Assembly (NCBI GenBank): GCA_964413825.1 | Contig: CAYPTS010000005.1 | Span: 1 to 51,205, forward strand | Length of the DNA stretch: 51,205 nt | From: JAFGKM01 sp964413825 | GTDB taxonomy: Bacteria; Ratteibacteria; UBA8468; B48-G9; JAFGKM01 | Direction: 5' to 3' | In this document: in pieces, positions 16,444 to 24,331 of the stretch | Layout: every line of letters begins with the position of its first letter | Numbering within the stretch: the first letter of the stretch is position 1 | Made by a program: the position numbers and the translations under genes | The notes under the pieces: model-generated | Seen by the model: only the letters and a program-made list of their open reading frames with translations | Databases searched by the model: none | What the model was told of the DNA's origin: nothing

Positions 16444-16959
16444 TCAAAATTCCAGCAAATGCTCTGTTTTGACGCCGAGCGCTTCGGCCGTCTTTTTGAG
16501 AGATGTAACAGAAAGATTTTCCCTTCCTCTCTCTATGCGGGATACGAACTGCTGGGACACGTCCATCTTTTCCGCCAGTTGTTCCTGCGTCAGATTTTTA
16601 TTCTTTCTTATATGCGTTACTTTTTTGCCGATGCCTGACAATAACGGGTCGGAAGGATGAACCGGCTTTTTCTTTTCCAGAACGCCCTTTGCTTTCAGTT
16701 TCTCCCGCACGTTTTCATATACCGCCTGCCAGAAAACGATGCGCGGCTGCGCCCAGTTGTTCTTGCGCATAACCTTTTTTATCCCCTGCCAGTTGCTGAC
16801 AAAATCCACGGGATTTATGTAACCGGCAAAAACCTCCTTCGGAGCATTGCTCCTTTCCAGAAGCAAAGCGGAAAACTCCAAAAACCTCGGATTGCCGGGG
16901 TTTTTCAATATCTCCTTAACCTTTTCCTCTTTTATCTTCCTGTCCCAGAGCCAGTTCAT
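16444..16959 (-). CDS. Xre-family regulator with unknown N-terminal domain
   Basis: This is a 171-residue protein. Residues about 105-165 are a Cro/C1-type helix-turn-helix (LTQEQLAEKMDVSQQFVSRI). Residues 1-95 are a tryptophan-rich helical domain that I do not recognise. HTH proteins with an added N-terminal domain can be antitoxins, but no toxin partner is evident here. I prefer the ATG at 16959, since AGAGGT lies about nine bases before it and longer starts would enter the promoter. The promoter contains two nearly identical dyads and so is probably repressed by this protein. It ends about 185 bases before lacI. Confidence 0.88.
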   Translation of the reverse strand: MNWLWDRKIKEEKVKEILKNPGNPRFLEFSALLLERSNAPKEVFAGYINPVDFVSNWQGIKKVMRKNNWAQPRIVFWQAVYENVREKLKAKGVLEKKKPVHPSDPLLSGIGKKVTHIRKNKNLTQEQLAEKMDVSQQFVSRIERGRENLSVTSLKKTAEALGVKTEHLLEF

Positions 16960-17013
16960 AATTCGCCGACCTCTTTTTCTATGCCTATATTTTGAATTTT
17001 CTTGCCATGTTCC

Positions 17014-17042
17014 ATAGTACAACTTATATGTTGTATTGTCAA
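17014..17042 (-). promoter_or_regulatory. Promoter of the Xre gene
   Basis: On the minus strand, TTGACA (17037-17042), a 17-base spacer and TACTAT (17014-17019). The first operator dyad fills the spacer. Confidence 0.8.
17019..17034. promoter_or_regulatory. Xre operator 1
   Basis: ACAACTTATATGTTGT is a dyad with arms ACAAC and GTTGT. It lies between the -35 and -10 boxes, so binding would exclude RNA polymerase. Confidence 0.75.
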
Positions 17043-17049
17043 GTCTTTT

Positions 17050-17065
17050 ACAATTGATATGTTGT
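17050..17065. promoter_or_regulatory. Xre operator 2
   Basis: ACAATTGATATGTTGT matches operator 1 at 14 of 16 bases. The two sites start 31 bp apart, about three helical turns, so two dimers could bind the same face. Confidence 0.7.
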
Positions 17066-17140
17066 TAAAATTCGCGCTCTGCCGGCCGCGGCGCCCTAAA
17101 CATACTTGCTGTTGTTATAAAAATGGGATAAAATGGGGGC

Positions 17141-18142
17141 ATGGAAGAAGAGATAAAAAGGACTTACGATTCCATACAATACTTCAGGGACATCAGCCCC
17201 CGCACGTATCAGTTGATGGGCTATCTCGGATACAACAAAGAAGACGAATTCGAGAACCCGCACGGCAGATGGGCCGTATACACAAAAAAGGATTTTTCCT
17301 TCCCTTATTTCAACACGGAGTATTCCTCTCCGGTAAACAAGTTCGTCGCGGTTTACAAAGGCGCAAACGGTAAAAACATGTTTGTCTACGGGTCGTTCGA
17401 GGCGCAGGATACCGGCGGTACAAAAAAAAATCTGCTCACCTTCACCAATACCATGCTTGCCCCGGTGGAAAAATTTCTCGGAATCCCGGTAACGCTGACC
17501 GAAGAAAACGCCCGGGACTACGGCTACATCCGCGGAGTAATCCTGGGCATTGTGCTGATTATCGCAGATTTTGTATATTCCTGGACGTTTAAACTAAACG
17601 AAGGCATACTGACAGGGTTTATCGAGTACATAAAACGGGTGTACGACGGCAATCCGGCACTCGGCAACGCCATAGGAATAGCCTGGACCGGCATGTATTT
17701 CGGCCTTCCCCTGATTCTCATGCCTATACTCTACGGGAATGTCTGCGTCAGGCGGGCGGCGCAGGCAATGCAGAAAAAACTTAAACGCATAGAGCCTATT
17801 CTTACCGGTTACGAGTTCGGAGTTAACGCCGAAAACGCCCTTGAAGAGGAACTCGCCACCATAATAGACGAAAAGAAAAAAGCGGTCATATACGATGAAA
17901 TGCTGAAGACGGATGCAAAACTCGGCAAAGAAGATTTCGAAACACTTTACAGACAGATTCAGGAGGGTTTTTTATCGCCGGACGCCCTGAGGGATTTCAT
18001 AGACGACGTAAAAAAACTGGCGGGAGACAAACTGCCGTTTGAAAAGTTCGTGGAGATTATCGCCAGATACCACAAAGCCGACCTTGTGACCGACTTTACC
18101 ATCAAACCTTTTACCCCGAATCTTGATACGCTTTCATCGTGA
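17141..18142 (+). CDS. Hypothetical membrane protein with two transmembrane segments
   Basis: I do not recognise this 333-residue protein. About residues 1-125 are soluble. Two hydrophobic segments follow, near residues 128-147 (GVILGIVLIIADFVYSW) and 185-205 (GMYFGLPLILMPILYG). Residues 210-333 are a charged, helical cytoplasmic-type domain. It has no signal peptide. Codon use is like that of its neighbours, and it is divergent from the Xre gene. A weak GGGGG precedes the ATG. Two rough -10-like stretches (TATAAA, TAAAAT) lie just upstream, too near to the ATG to assign. Confidence 0.8.
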   Translation: MEEEIKRTYDSIQYFRDISPRTYQLMGYLGYNKEDEFENPHGRWAVYTKKDFSFPYFNTEYSSPVNKFVAVYKGANGKNMFVYGSFEAQDTGGTKKNLLTFTNTMLAPVEKFLGIPVTLTEENARDYGYIRGVILGIVLIIADFVYSWTFKLNEGILTGFIEYIKRVYDGNPALGNAIGIAWTGMYFGLPLILMPILYGNVCVRRAAQAMQKKLKRIEPILTGYEFGVNAENALEEELATIIDEKKKAVIYDEMLKTDAKLGKEDFETLYRQIQEGFLSPDALRDFIDDVKKLAGDKLPFEKFVEIIARYHKADLVTDFTIKPFTPNLDTLSS

Positions 18143-18166
18143 AGTGTTAACGATGTTGTTTTTTTT
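18135..18166 (+). terminator. Probable rho-independent terminator
   Basis: A CATCGT / ACGATG hairpin with a nine-base loop (18135-18155) overlaps the stop codon of the membrane-protein gene. It is followed by a T-rich tract (18156-18166). The stem is short, so the call is moderate. Confidence 0.55.
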
Positions 18167-18196
18167 GTCATTCCCTAATCTCCGATCCCGAACCTC

Positions 18197-20125
18197 TTAG
18201 CCTGTCTTTACAAAAACACCCATGCATTCCATGTGCGGGGTGTGCGGGAAGAAATCGGCGCAGTACAGTTTCTTCAGTTCGTACCCGCCTTCTTTCAGCA
18301 GTGCGGAGTCCCTGGCAAAGGCGGCGGGATTGCAGGAAACGTAAACGAGAGACGGAGAATTTACTGCGAGGATATTTTTTAACGCTTTCCCGCTCAAACC
18401 CGCCCGCGGCGGGTCTACGATGACAACCTGTGCGCCCTCTCCGGCAGGAAAACTACCTTTCAGGACGTCTTCAACGTACCCGCAGTAAAACCGGCAGTTG
18501 GCAATCTTGTTCAATTTGCAGTTTTCTTCCGCGTTGTTGATATTCGCCTGTTCCGAGTCCACTCCTGCAACCTCCCCGGCAACGCCGGATATAAACATCT
18601 CTATGGCGCCTGTGCCGCAGTACAGTCCCAACACCTTTCCGCCTGCGGCCAGTTCCTTCACATTGTCCGCTATCTTCCCATACAAGACCTGCGCCCCGCG
18701 GGTATTGGGCTGGAAAAACGACTGCGGGTATACCCGAAACTTAAGGTCTTCCATCCTTTCTTCTATGTACTGCCTTCCGTAAAGATGGTGCTTTTTCTCA
18801 AACGACACCACGTCGGAAATCCTGTCGTTTTCCACCCACCACAAACTCTTGATTCTTTCCGGCAGGTCCGCGGCAAGGCCCGTCATATCCGGAACCTGCC
18901 CGCCGGTTGTAACAAGAACAGCCATCAATTCTCCGGTATTTTTCCCTTCCCTCAACACAAGATGCCTGAAAAATCCCTTTTTTGAACCCGGGTCATACGC
19001 TCCCAGCCCCGTCTTCCGTGCAAACTTAAGGAAAACGGGAAAAACCTCCTTTACCGCAGGGCTGAATATGGGGCATTCGTCCAGCGTAACGCTTTCCCGG
19101 GCATACAGGGAAAACGGGGAAGTCCTTTCACGCAGTCCGAGAAAAACCCCGCCTTCGCCTTGTCCGAAGGCAAACTCCATCTTATTCCTGTAATAGAAAA
19201 CATCCGGCGAGGGAATAATTGAATTCGTTTCAATCTTTCCCGTATCGATGCCGCCTATCTTGCCGAGCGTCCTTAAAAGATACCTTTCTTTCAGGTCCGT
19301 TTGTTTTTTATATTCGAGGTCCTGGAAGGCGCATCCTCCGCATGTCCCGAAATGCGGGCATTCAGGCACAGCCCTGTAAGGAGATTTTTCGACAATGCCG
19401 GCAACCTCGCCGTAAGAAAAATTTCTTGACTTTTTGTCAACCAGCCGCACCCTGACCCTGTCGCCGTATACCGCTCCCGGGATAAAAACCACCTTGCCCT
19501 CCACCCTGCCGACAGCCCATGTTTTGGGAAATGCGATATCTGCCGCCTCCGCCTCGAATTCAGGCAGAAAAAACCGCTCAAGCAGTTTTTTAAGCCGGTA
19601 TACCGGCAGACCGACCACGTTGTCATAATCACCCTTGATTTTTTCCACGAACCTGTCGCCGACCTCTTGTATGGCGTAAGCGCCGGCTTTGTCCATGTAC
19701 TCGTTTTTCGAAAGGTACTCCTCGATGTCTCCTTTCGCCAACTGCCTGAACTGCACCCGGGTAATCTCGTAGCCGGTAAGCAGCCGCTCCCCGTCTTTTT
19801 TGTAAACGGCTATACCGGTTATAACCTTGTGGCTTGTCCCGGACAGTTTTTCCAGAATCCTTTTTGCATCGCCGAGGTCCTTCGGCTTGCCTATGATTTC
19901 CCTGTCAAGCGCAACAACCGTATCCGCGCCTATGACGACATCCCCGGGATGCCCCCGCCCGACGTCCTTTGCCTTTAGCACTGCCGCTTCCACGGCAAAG
20001 CACACCGGGTCTTTCTCCGCAACGGCGCTTTCATCAGCGGCGCTCGGCACAACGATGAAACCGTCCGTTACCCGTTTCATCAGTTCCCGCCGCCTGGGCG
20101 ACTTTGATGCCAGTATTATATCCAT
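18197..20125 (-). CDS. Maf nucleotide pyrophosphatase fused to RlmD-type rRNA methyltransferase
   Basis: This is one 642-residue reading frame with two complete enzymes. Residues 1-187 are a Maf-type nucleotide pyrophosphatase (LASKSPRRRELM; GADTVV near residue 68), which degrades non-canonical or modified nucleotides. Residues about 200-642 are an RlmD/RumA 5-methyluridine methyltransferase. It has a TRAM-like domain, an Fe-S site CPHFGTCGGC plus a later cysteine in LDEC, the AdoMet loop GLYCGTGAIE, the DPPRAG motif and the catalytic cysteine in SCNP. No stop or frameshift is visible at the junction. It follows the M23 gene after 28 bases. Confidence 0.95.
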   Translation of the reverse strand: MDIILASKSPRRRELMKRVTDGFIVVPSAADESAVAEKDPVCFAVEAAVLKAKDVGRGHPGDVVIGADTVVALDREIIGKPKDLGDAKRILEKLSGTSHKVITGIAVYKKDGERLLTGYEITRVQFRQLAKGDIEEYLSKNEYMDKAGAYAIQEVGDRFVEKIKGDYDNVVGLPVYRLKKLLERFFLPEFEAEAADIAFPKTWAVGRVEGKVVFIPGAVYGDRVRVRLVDKKSRNFSYGEVAGIVEKSPYRAVPECPHFGTCGGCAFQDLEYKKQTDLKERYLLRTLGKIGGIDTGKIETNSIIPSPDVFYYRNKMEFAFGQGEGGVFLGLRERTSPFSLYARESVTLDECPIFSPAVKEVFPVFLKFARKTGLGAYDPGSKKGFFRHLVLREGKNTGELMAVLVTTGGQVPDMTGLAADLPERIKSLWWVENDRISDVVSFEKKHHLYGRQYIEERMEDLKFRVYPQSFFQPNTRGAQVLYGKIADNVKELAAGGKVLGLYCGTGAIEMFISGVAGEVAGVDSEQANINNAEENCKLNKIANCRFYCGYVEDVLKGSFPAGEGAQVVIVDPPRAGLSGKALKNILAVNSPSLVYVSCNPAAFARDSALLKEGGYELKKLYCADFFPHTPHMECMGVFVKTG

Positions 20126-20153
20126 AGTTTTTATATTGGGGAGAAATCCCGCA

Positions 20154-21380
20154 TTAGTTGTTGGGAAAGACAGTCTGTTCTTTACTCGTCAAGGTTTCTA
20201 TCCGGGACATAAGAACGTCCTTCATCTCCACAAACTGCGGCATGTACTTTTCGTCAAGGGGATACGACGGGGGCATCTTCAGCGTAAGGAAATTGAGGAA
20301 TTTCCCGCCTTTCTGTATACGGAAGTCCAGATGCGGACCTGTTGACAAGCCGGTTGACCCGACATAGCCGATAACCTGCCCTTTTCTCACCTTTGCGCCC
20401 TTTCTAACGCCCTTTGCAATTCTCGACAGGTGCCCGTACCAGGAGATGTAGCCGTTTGGATGTTTTATTATTACCGCATTGCCCAGCCCGCCCCTTCTTC
20501 CGGTAAAGTTCACGGTGCCGTTTCCTATGGAAGAAACGGGAGTTCCCGATTGAGCGGCATAATCTATGCCGAGGTGCGGACGGTATACTCTGCGTATCGG
20601 ATGAAACCTCCTGTGGGTGAAATGGGAGGATATGCGCCTGTAGTTCAGCGGCGCCTTCAGAAAAGCCGACTCGACGCTTTTTCCTTTTTCGTCGTAATAT
20701 CCGCCTTTTCCTTCCGGCGTTTCAAAATAAAAGGCATAATGAGTGCTGTCGCCGTTGCTGTAAGATGCCGCGGAAACACTTACGTCTTTCAGCGGATTGC
20801 CATGCTTGTCGAAATACGACTCCCACAGAATATTGAAGCCGTCGCCAGTACGGCAGTCGGTAAAAAAATCCACCTTGGAAGCGAATATTTCTGCAAACTG
20901 TATGATTATCTCCGGATTTACGCTTACGTAAGACATGCTCTCGTACAGGGAACTTCTTATCTCTCCGCGCACCCCGCGCATCATCCTCTCCGACTCCACC
21001 TGCAGTGCTGAAGCCAGGTACGTATCTTCTACGCGGTCAACCTCCACGATGTAAAAATCCATGGGCCCGGCGTAGTATATGAATTTTACGAACTCTTCCT
21101 CATTGGTCAGGTAAAGTTCCCATCTGTCGCCGATTCTGCACCTCCGCAGGTTGAACACCTTTTTCAACTCGGCGGTTATCCGGTTTACTTCAGACGCCGG
21201 TATGTTTTGAGCCAGCAGGAGGTCGCCCAGCAGGTCGCCTTCGGAAATACATCCTTCAATAATCTGGTATCGGGGACCGCGGCGCAGGGAAAAACTTCCG
21301 TTTTTTATTTTGAGAAGGACAAAAGGAAGGAGTACAATCAGGGTGAGCAACGCAATAAAAACTATTTTTCTTTTCACCAT
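20154..21380 (-). CDS. M23-family murein endopeptidase
   Basis: This is a 408-residue cell-envelope protein. A hydrophobic segment at residues 6-25 acts as a signal anchor. Residues about 38-230 look like the N-terminal OPA/LysM-like region of MepM-type endopeptidases. Residues about 265-370 form the LytM/M23 fold with the zinc motif HLGID. The second motif reads GPHLDFRI, so the usual HxH is HxD. I believe this variant also occurs in other M23 proteins, so activity is not excluded. The ATG at 21380 has AGGTGAT before it and is preferred to a GTG at 21386. It probably cleaves peptidoglycan cross-links. Confidence 0.92.
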   Translation of the reverse strand: MVKRKIVFIALLTLIVLLPFVLLKIKNGSFSLRRGPRYQIIEGCISEGDLLGDLLLAQNIPASEVNRITAELKKVFNLRRCRIGDRWELYLTNEEEFVKFIYYAGPMDFYIVEVDRVEDTYLASALQVESERMMRGVRGEIRSSLYESMSYVSVNPEIIIQFAEIFASKVDFFTDCRTGDGFNILWESYFDKHGNPLKDVSVSAASYSNGDSTHYAFYFETPEGKGGYYDEKGKSVESAFLKAPLNYRRISSHFTHRRFHPIRRVYRPHLGIDYAAQSGTPVSSIGNGTVNFTGRRGGLGNAVIIKHPNGYISWYGHLSRIAKGVRKGAKVRKGQVIGYVGSTGLSTGPHLDFRIQKGGKFLNFLTLKMPPSYPLDEKYMPQFVEMKDVLMSRIETLTSKEQTVFPNN

Positions 21381-21386
21381 AATCAC

Positions 21387-21863
21387 CTATAAGTTTTCTG
21401 CCAGAAGCACGGAAACCATGCAGGCGCAGGCGTTTCCGGCGCCAATTTCCCCCATGCCCTCAAAAGTTTTCGCCTTCAGCCCGATTCTGTCTTTTTCAAG
21501 TTTGAGAATTTCCGACAAACTGTCTCTTATCGCCCCGTAGAAAGGCAATATCTTCGGCTTTTCGCAGATAACGACAATATCGACATTCTCTATGCGGTGT
21601 TTCTCTTCTTCAAGAACCCGCAACGCCTTTTCAAGGATTTCCCTGCTGTCAATTCCCTTTATGGCAAGGTCCGTATCAGGGAAAAAAGAACCTATGTCCG
21701 GCTTTCCCGCGGCTCCGAGCAGGGCGTCGCTTAAGGCATGGAGAAGAACATCCCCGTCGCTGTGTCCCAGCAGTCCTTTCTCAAACGGTATGTGCACGCC
21801 GCCCAAAACAAACTTCCTGCCTTCCGCAAACCTGTGGATATCAAACCCCAGCCCTGTTCTCAT
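21387..21863 (-). CDS. ispF: 2-C-methyl-D-erythritol 2,4-cyclodiphosphate synthase
   Basis: This encodes the 158-residue IspF, which closes the cyclodiphosphate ring in the non-mevalonate isoprenoid pathway. The zinc ligands are visible: DIH at residues 8-10 and the histidine of DVLLHALSDALLG near residue 42. The GSFFPDTD motif follows, and the length is typical. The promoter TTGATT-17-TATAAT ends eight bases before the ATG, so the mRNA is probably leaderless. The M23 gene follows after a very short gap, making ispF the first gene of a three-gene unit. Confidence 0.97.
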   Translation of the reverse strand: MRTGLGFDIHRFAEGRKFVLGGVHIPFEKGLLGHSDGDVLLHALSDALLGAAGKPDIGSFFPDTDLAIKGIDSREILEKALRVLEEEKHRIENVDIVVICEKPKILPFYGAIRDSLSEILKLEKDRIGLKAKTFEGMGEIGAGNACACMVSVLLAENL

Positions 21864-21871
21864 TTCCCTTA

Positions 21872-21900
21872 ATTATAAACCACCTTACCGATGAAATCAA
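21872..21900 (-). promoter_or_regulatory. ispF promoter
   Basis: On the minus strand, TTGATT (21895-21900), 17 bases, TATAAT (21872-21877). It overlaps the 3' end of the upstream propeller gene. The predicted start is within about two bases of the ispF ATG. Confidence 0.75.
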
Positions 21901-23111
21901 CCCGGCAGGCAGGTGATCATGTAGGCCTGCAGAATTCCCGACTCATCGGAATTGAAAAAGGCATTTGTTCCGTCCGGAGACAGGAACGGATGGATATGAT
22001 TTTCCTTGGTACCCGAGGTATTGGTTGAGAGAAGCCGTTTCCAGTTCACAACGGCTCTGCCCGCTTCCTGCAATCTTCCCATGTACAAGTCTTTGCCGAA
22101 GTAATCCGAGATTATGAGTTTGCCTTCAATGTCGGTGGCAAAATGGTTGAATTTCGGCTTCTCAAACCCTCTGCTCAAGTCATTTCTGATCCCGCCGGGA
22201 GTTTTCAATCCGATGTGCCCCTTGTCTTCTGTTGCCTTACCCTCAACCAGACGGGTTTCATGCGTATCCATCTGCGAGTTGCTCGTTATCGCCCACTCGC
22301 TCTTTCCTCTCCAGCATTCATGCCCGGTACAGAATTCATTCCCGTCTCTCCCCCACGGCATTGTCCTGAAACCTGTGCCGTCGTCTCTTATCACGTGAAT
22401 ATCCGCTCCGTTGCCACCCACCAATACAGAGAACTGGCCGTATCTGTCATGAACGTTGCCGTGGTTTTCCTGTATAAGTATGTTTCTCTTGAGTTCAGGA
22501 TCGGTGGAACGGCAGTACTGGGGATGCATGTTGCACCATGTCTGTCCTTGAAGTATCATGGAAACAGAAGCTTTCTGTATGTCAATTACCATCAAACCAA
22601 ACGGTGAATTATCCTTTCTGCCGTCTCCAATAAATGCGGATATGGCAATCTTTGCGCCGTCAGAGGATATCGTGGATAAGGGATATATCCGGCTGGGTTT
22701 TGTACCTGTTTCATTCAGGGGTTTATCCATGGCAAGGATTGTTTCCCTGCTGTTGTCTAAAAGACACTTCCGCTTCAGGGTCAAACGTCCGGCGTTTGTT
22801 TCGGTTTCGTCAACAAAGTAGTAAAAATACCTGCCGTCAGGGGAGATGGAAGGCCCTGTCACGCCCGTTTCATCAGTAAGCGGGGCAAGACTGCAGTTAT
22901 CCTCAATGTTACATAGGAGATATCTGTGTTCAGGATCGTCTTTCTTTCCGCCGTGCGCGGTGGCCGAACGGTGAAGGACAAACCTCTTTGAGTCCGGGGT
23001 GAATATCTGCGCCTCCATATATACGTGGCAGGCAGGGCATTTATTCTCCTCTGTCAGCTGGAAAACCTCAATCCCCTTTAAAGCGCCAGTAAAATCTTCC
23101 CTTTTTCTCAT
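21897..23111 (-). CDS. Beta-propeller protein, oligogalacturonate lyase-like (PL22)
   Basis: This 404-residue protein has repeated PD40-type propeller blades (GPSISPDGRYFYYFVDE; PFLSPDGTNAFFNSDESG). The paired histidine in NHIHP before the last blade, the central MHPQ motif and the length recall PL22 oligogalacturonate lyases, which act on short pectin fragments in the cytoplasm. I see no signal peptide. A CPACH cysteine pair near residue 20 is unusual. The frame extends to 23279, but that part is encoded by palindromic repeat sequence, so I start at 23111. Another PD40 protein type is possible. Confidence 0.7.
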   Translation of the reverse strand: MRKREDFTGALKGIEVFQLTEENKCPACHVYMEAQIFTPDSKRFVLHRSATAHGGKKDDPEHRYLLCNIEDNCSLAPLTDETGVTGPSISPDGRYFYYFVDETETNAGRLTLKRKCLLDNSRETILAMDKPLNETGTKPSRIYPLSTISSDGAKIAISAFIGDGRKDNSPFGLMVIDIQKASVSMILQGQTWCNMHPQYCRSTDPELKRNILIQENHGNVHDRYGQFSVLVGGNGADIHVIRDDGTGFRTMPWGRDGNEFCTGHECWRGKSEWAITSNSQMDTHETRLVEGKATEDKGHIGLKTPGGIRNDLSRGFEKPKFNHFATDIEGKLIISDYFGKDLYMGRLQEAGRAVVNWKRLLSTNTSGTKENHIHPFLSPDGTNAFFNSDESGILQAYMITCLPG

Positions 23112-23219
23112 CTCCAAGCCTTTCTTTTCCACAAACGAAGCAGACAAATCAGGAATCTTAAGTCCATGAAGAAAGCAGTTTGAGCACAAGTAGCGGAAGG
23201 ACAGCCCCAAAACTTGTGT

Positions 23220-23306
23220 TTGGGAAAGAGGGAAAGCCACCCCGTTTTCCAGAGGGTGGAAGGGGCATCGCATCCCCATGTCTTATATGGGGTTTCCCCT
23301 TTCCTC
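23220..23306. repeat. Palindromic repeat between rubrerythrin and propeller genes
   Basis: Imperfect inverted arms run GGAAAGAGGGAAAGCCACCCC on the left and GGGGTTTCCCCTTTCC on the right. The centre is GC-rich. It has no coding potential that I trust. It lies in the 261-base gap before the propeller gene. Confidence 0.55.
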
Positions 23307-23330
23307 AAATACTTAGTTTTGTCTGTCCTG

Positions 23331-23358
23331 GAGCGTCGTGCGAGAACTGGCTTTCTTC
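23331..23358 (-). repeat. Repeat F, copy 1 (single arm)
   Basis: On the minus strand, GAAGAAAGCCAGTTCTCGCA is followed by CGACGCTC. The same sequence, with one change, occurs at 38818-38845, where a matching second arm makes a full hairpin. It lies just after the rubrerythrin stop codon. Confidence 0.75.
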
Positions 23359-23372
23359 ATGAATATTACGGT

Positions 23373-23951
23373 TTAGTAGTTTTCGGCAAGCAATTCGTAG
23401 TATGACTGCGGATGCTTGCACGCAGGGCATTCTTTCGGCGCCTCATCTCCTTCATGGACGTATCCGCAGTTGATACAGTGCCATTTCACCGGCGTTTTCT
23501 TCTTGAACACCTTTCCCGCGGCTATGTTTGCGATAAGTTTGCGATAGCGGCTTTCGTGAAATTTCTCCACCTTTGCTATCTGGTCAAAAGACCGGCTGAT
23601 TTCCGGAAATCCTTCTTCTTTCGCGATTCCCGCAAAATCCTGGTAGAGTACCGACCACTCCATCTTCTCGCCTGCGGCGGCCTCTTCGAGGTTGGTCTTT
23701 GTATCACCTATTATCCCTGCCGGATAAGCGGCGGTTATCTCCACATCCCCGCCTTCGAGATACTTGAAGAAGACCTTTGCATGCTCTTTTTCGTTTTCCG
23801 CTGTTTCGATAAAGATGCGGTTTATCTGCTCATACCCTTCCTTTTTTGCCGCGCTCGCAAAATAGGTGTACCTGTTCCTTGCCTGCGACTCTCCGGCAAA
23901 CGCCTTGAGAAGATTCTGCTCCGTCTTCGTTCCCTTCACCGATTTTGCCAT
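23373..23951 (-). CDS. rbr: Rubrerythrin
   Basis: This 192-residue non-haem iron protein reduces hydrogen peroxide in the cytoplasm of anaerobes. The N-terminal ferritin-like four-helix bundle carries the di-iron carboxylates (AGESQARNRYTYF near residue 18; ENEKEHA near residue 52). The C-terminal rubredoxin-like domain carries CINCGY and CPAC for a mononuclear Fe(Cys)4 site. AAAGGAGGC precedes the ATG. Repeat A copy 2 lies in the leader, between the gene and an extended -10 promoter at 24150-24158. Confidence 0.98.
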   Translation of the reverse strand: MAKSVKGTKTEQNLLKAFAGESQARNRYTYFASAAKKEGYEQINRIFIETAENEKEHAKVFFKYLEGGDVEITAAYPAGIIGDTKTNLEEAAAGEKMEWSVLYQDFAGIAKEEGFPEISRSFDQIAKVEKFHESRYRKLIANIAAGKVFKKKTPVKWHCINCGYVHEGDEAPKECPACKHPQSYYELLAENY

Positions 23952-23983
23952 TTCCGCCTCCTTTACCCCGAACCGACGTTTCC

Positions 23984-24118
23984 TGTCGTTGCGAGCGAAT
24001 TCTGCGCGGCAATCTCAACCTTAATATGAGATTGCGGCGCCTGTTTCGAGCGTGTCATTGAGATTGCGGAGCCTGCCCCGAAACAAAAGTCGAAGGGGTC
24101 TCATTCCTCGCAATGACA
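23984..24118. repeat. Repeat family A, copy 2 (composite)
   Basis: It begins TGTCGTTGCGAGCG and ends CTCGCAATGACA, as in the other copies. It is longer because two partial units (AATCTCAACC..GAGATTG and GTGTCATTGAGATTG) are joined. It occupies the rubrerythrin 5' leader. The 376-base gap 23952-24327 holds this repeat, the promoter below and a possible 42-codon frame. Confidence 0.85.
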
Positions 24119-24149
24119 AAACGTTCGGACTGTGATTTTGCTTTTTCTT

Positions 24150-24158
24150 ATTATACCA
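24150..24158 (-). promoter_or_regulatory. Extended -10 promoter for rubrerythrin
   Basis: The minus strand has TGGTATAAT, an extended -10 element. No good -35 box is present, which is usual for extended -10 promoters. Confidence 0.5.
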
Positions 24159-24202
24159 TACCTGCTGGCAAAATTCTCCTCCCCGTGTTATCATTCCTCA
24201 CT

Positions 24203-24331
24203 ATGAGAACGGACCGGACGGATAGTTATCTTGTCGTCGACGGGAAACCGCTCGCGTTGAAAAAACGGGATGCTCTTTTTACCGGAAGTTTCAGGTTCCG
24301 CGCAGAAAGACACCTTATTACCATAGATTAA
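24203..24331 (+). CDS. Possible 42-residue protein
   Basis: This short frame (starting MRTDRTDSYLVVDGKPLALK) has codon use like its neighbours. A -10-like TATCAT ends eight bases before the ATG, so it could be leaderless. It overlaps the convergent DUF4380 gene by four bases. There is no ribosome site and no motif that I recognise. It could be the remnant of a larger sugar-enzyme gene or chance. Confidence 0.3.
   Translation: MRTDRTDSYLVVDGKPLALKKRDALFTGSFRFRAERHLITID

Noticed and set aside
16259..16447. Upstream extension of the LacI frame
   Set aside because: It contains the consensus promoter and both operators, so it is not coding.
20154..21380. M23 peptidase as a catalytically dead protein
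   Set aside because: HxH reads HxD, but Asp can bind zinc and the rest of the site is intact, so loss of activity is not supported.
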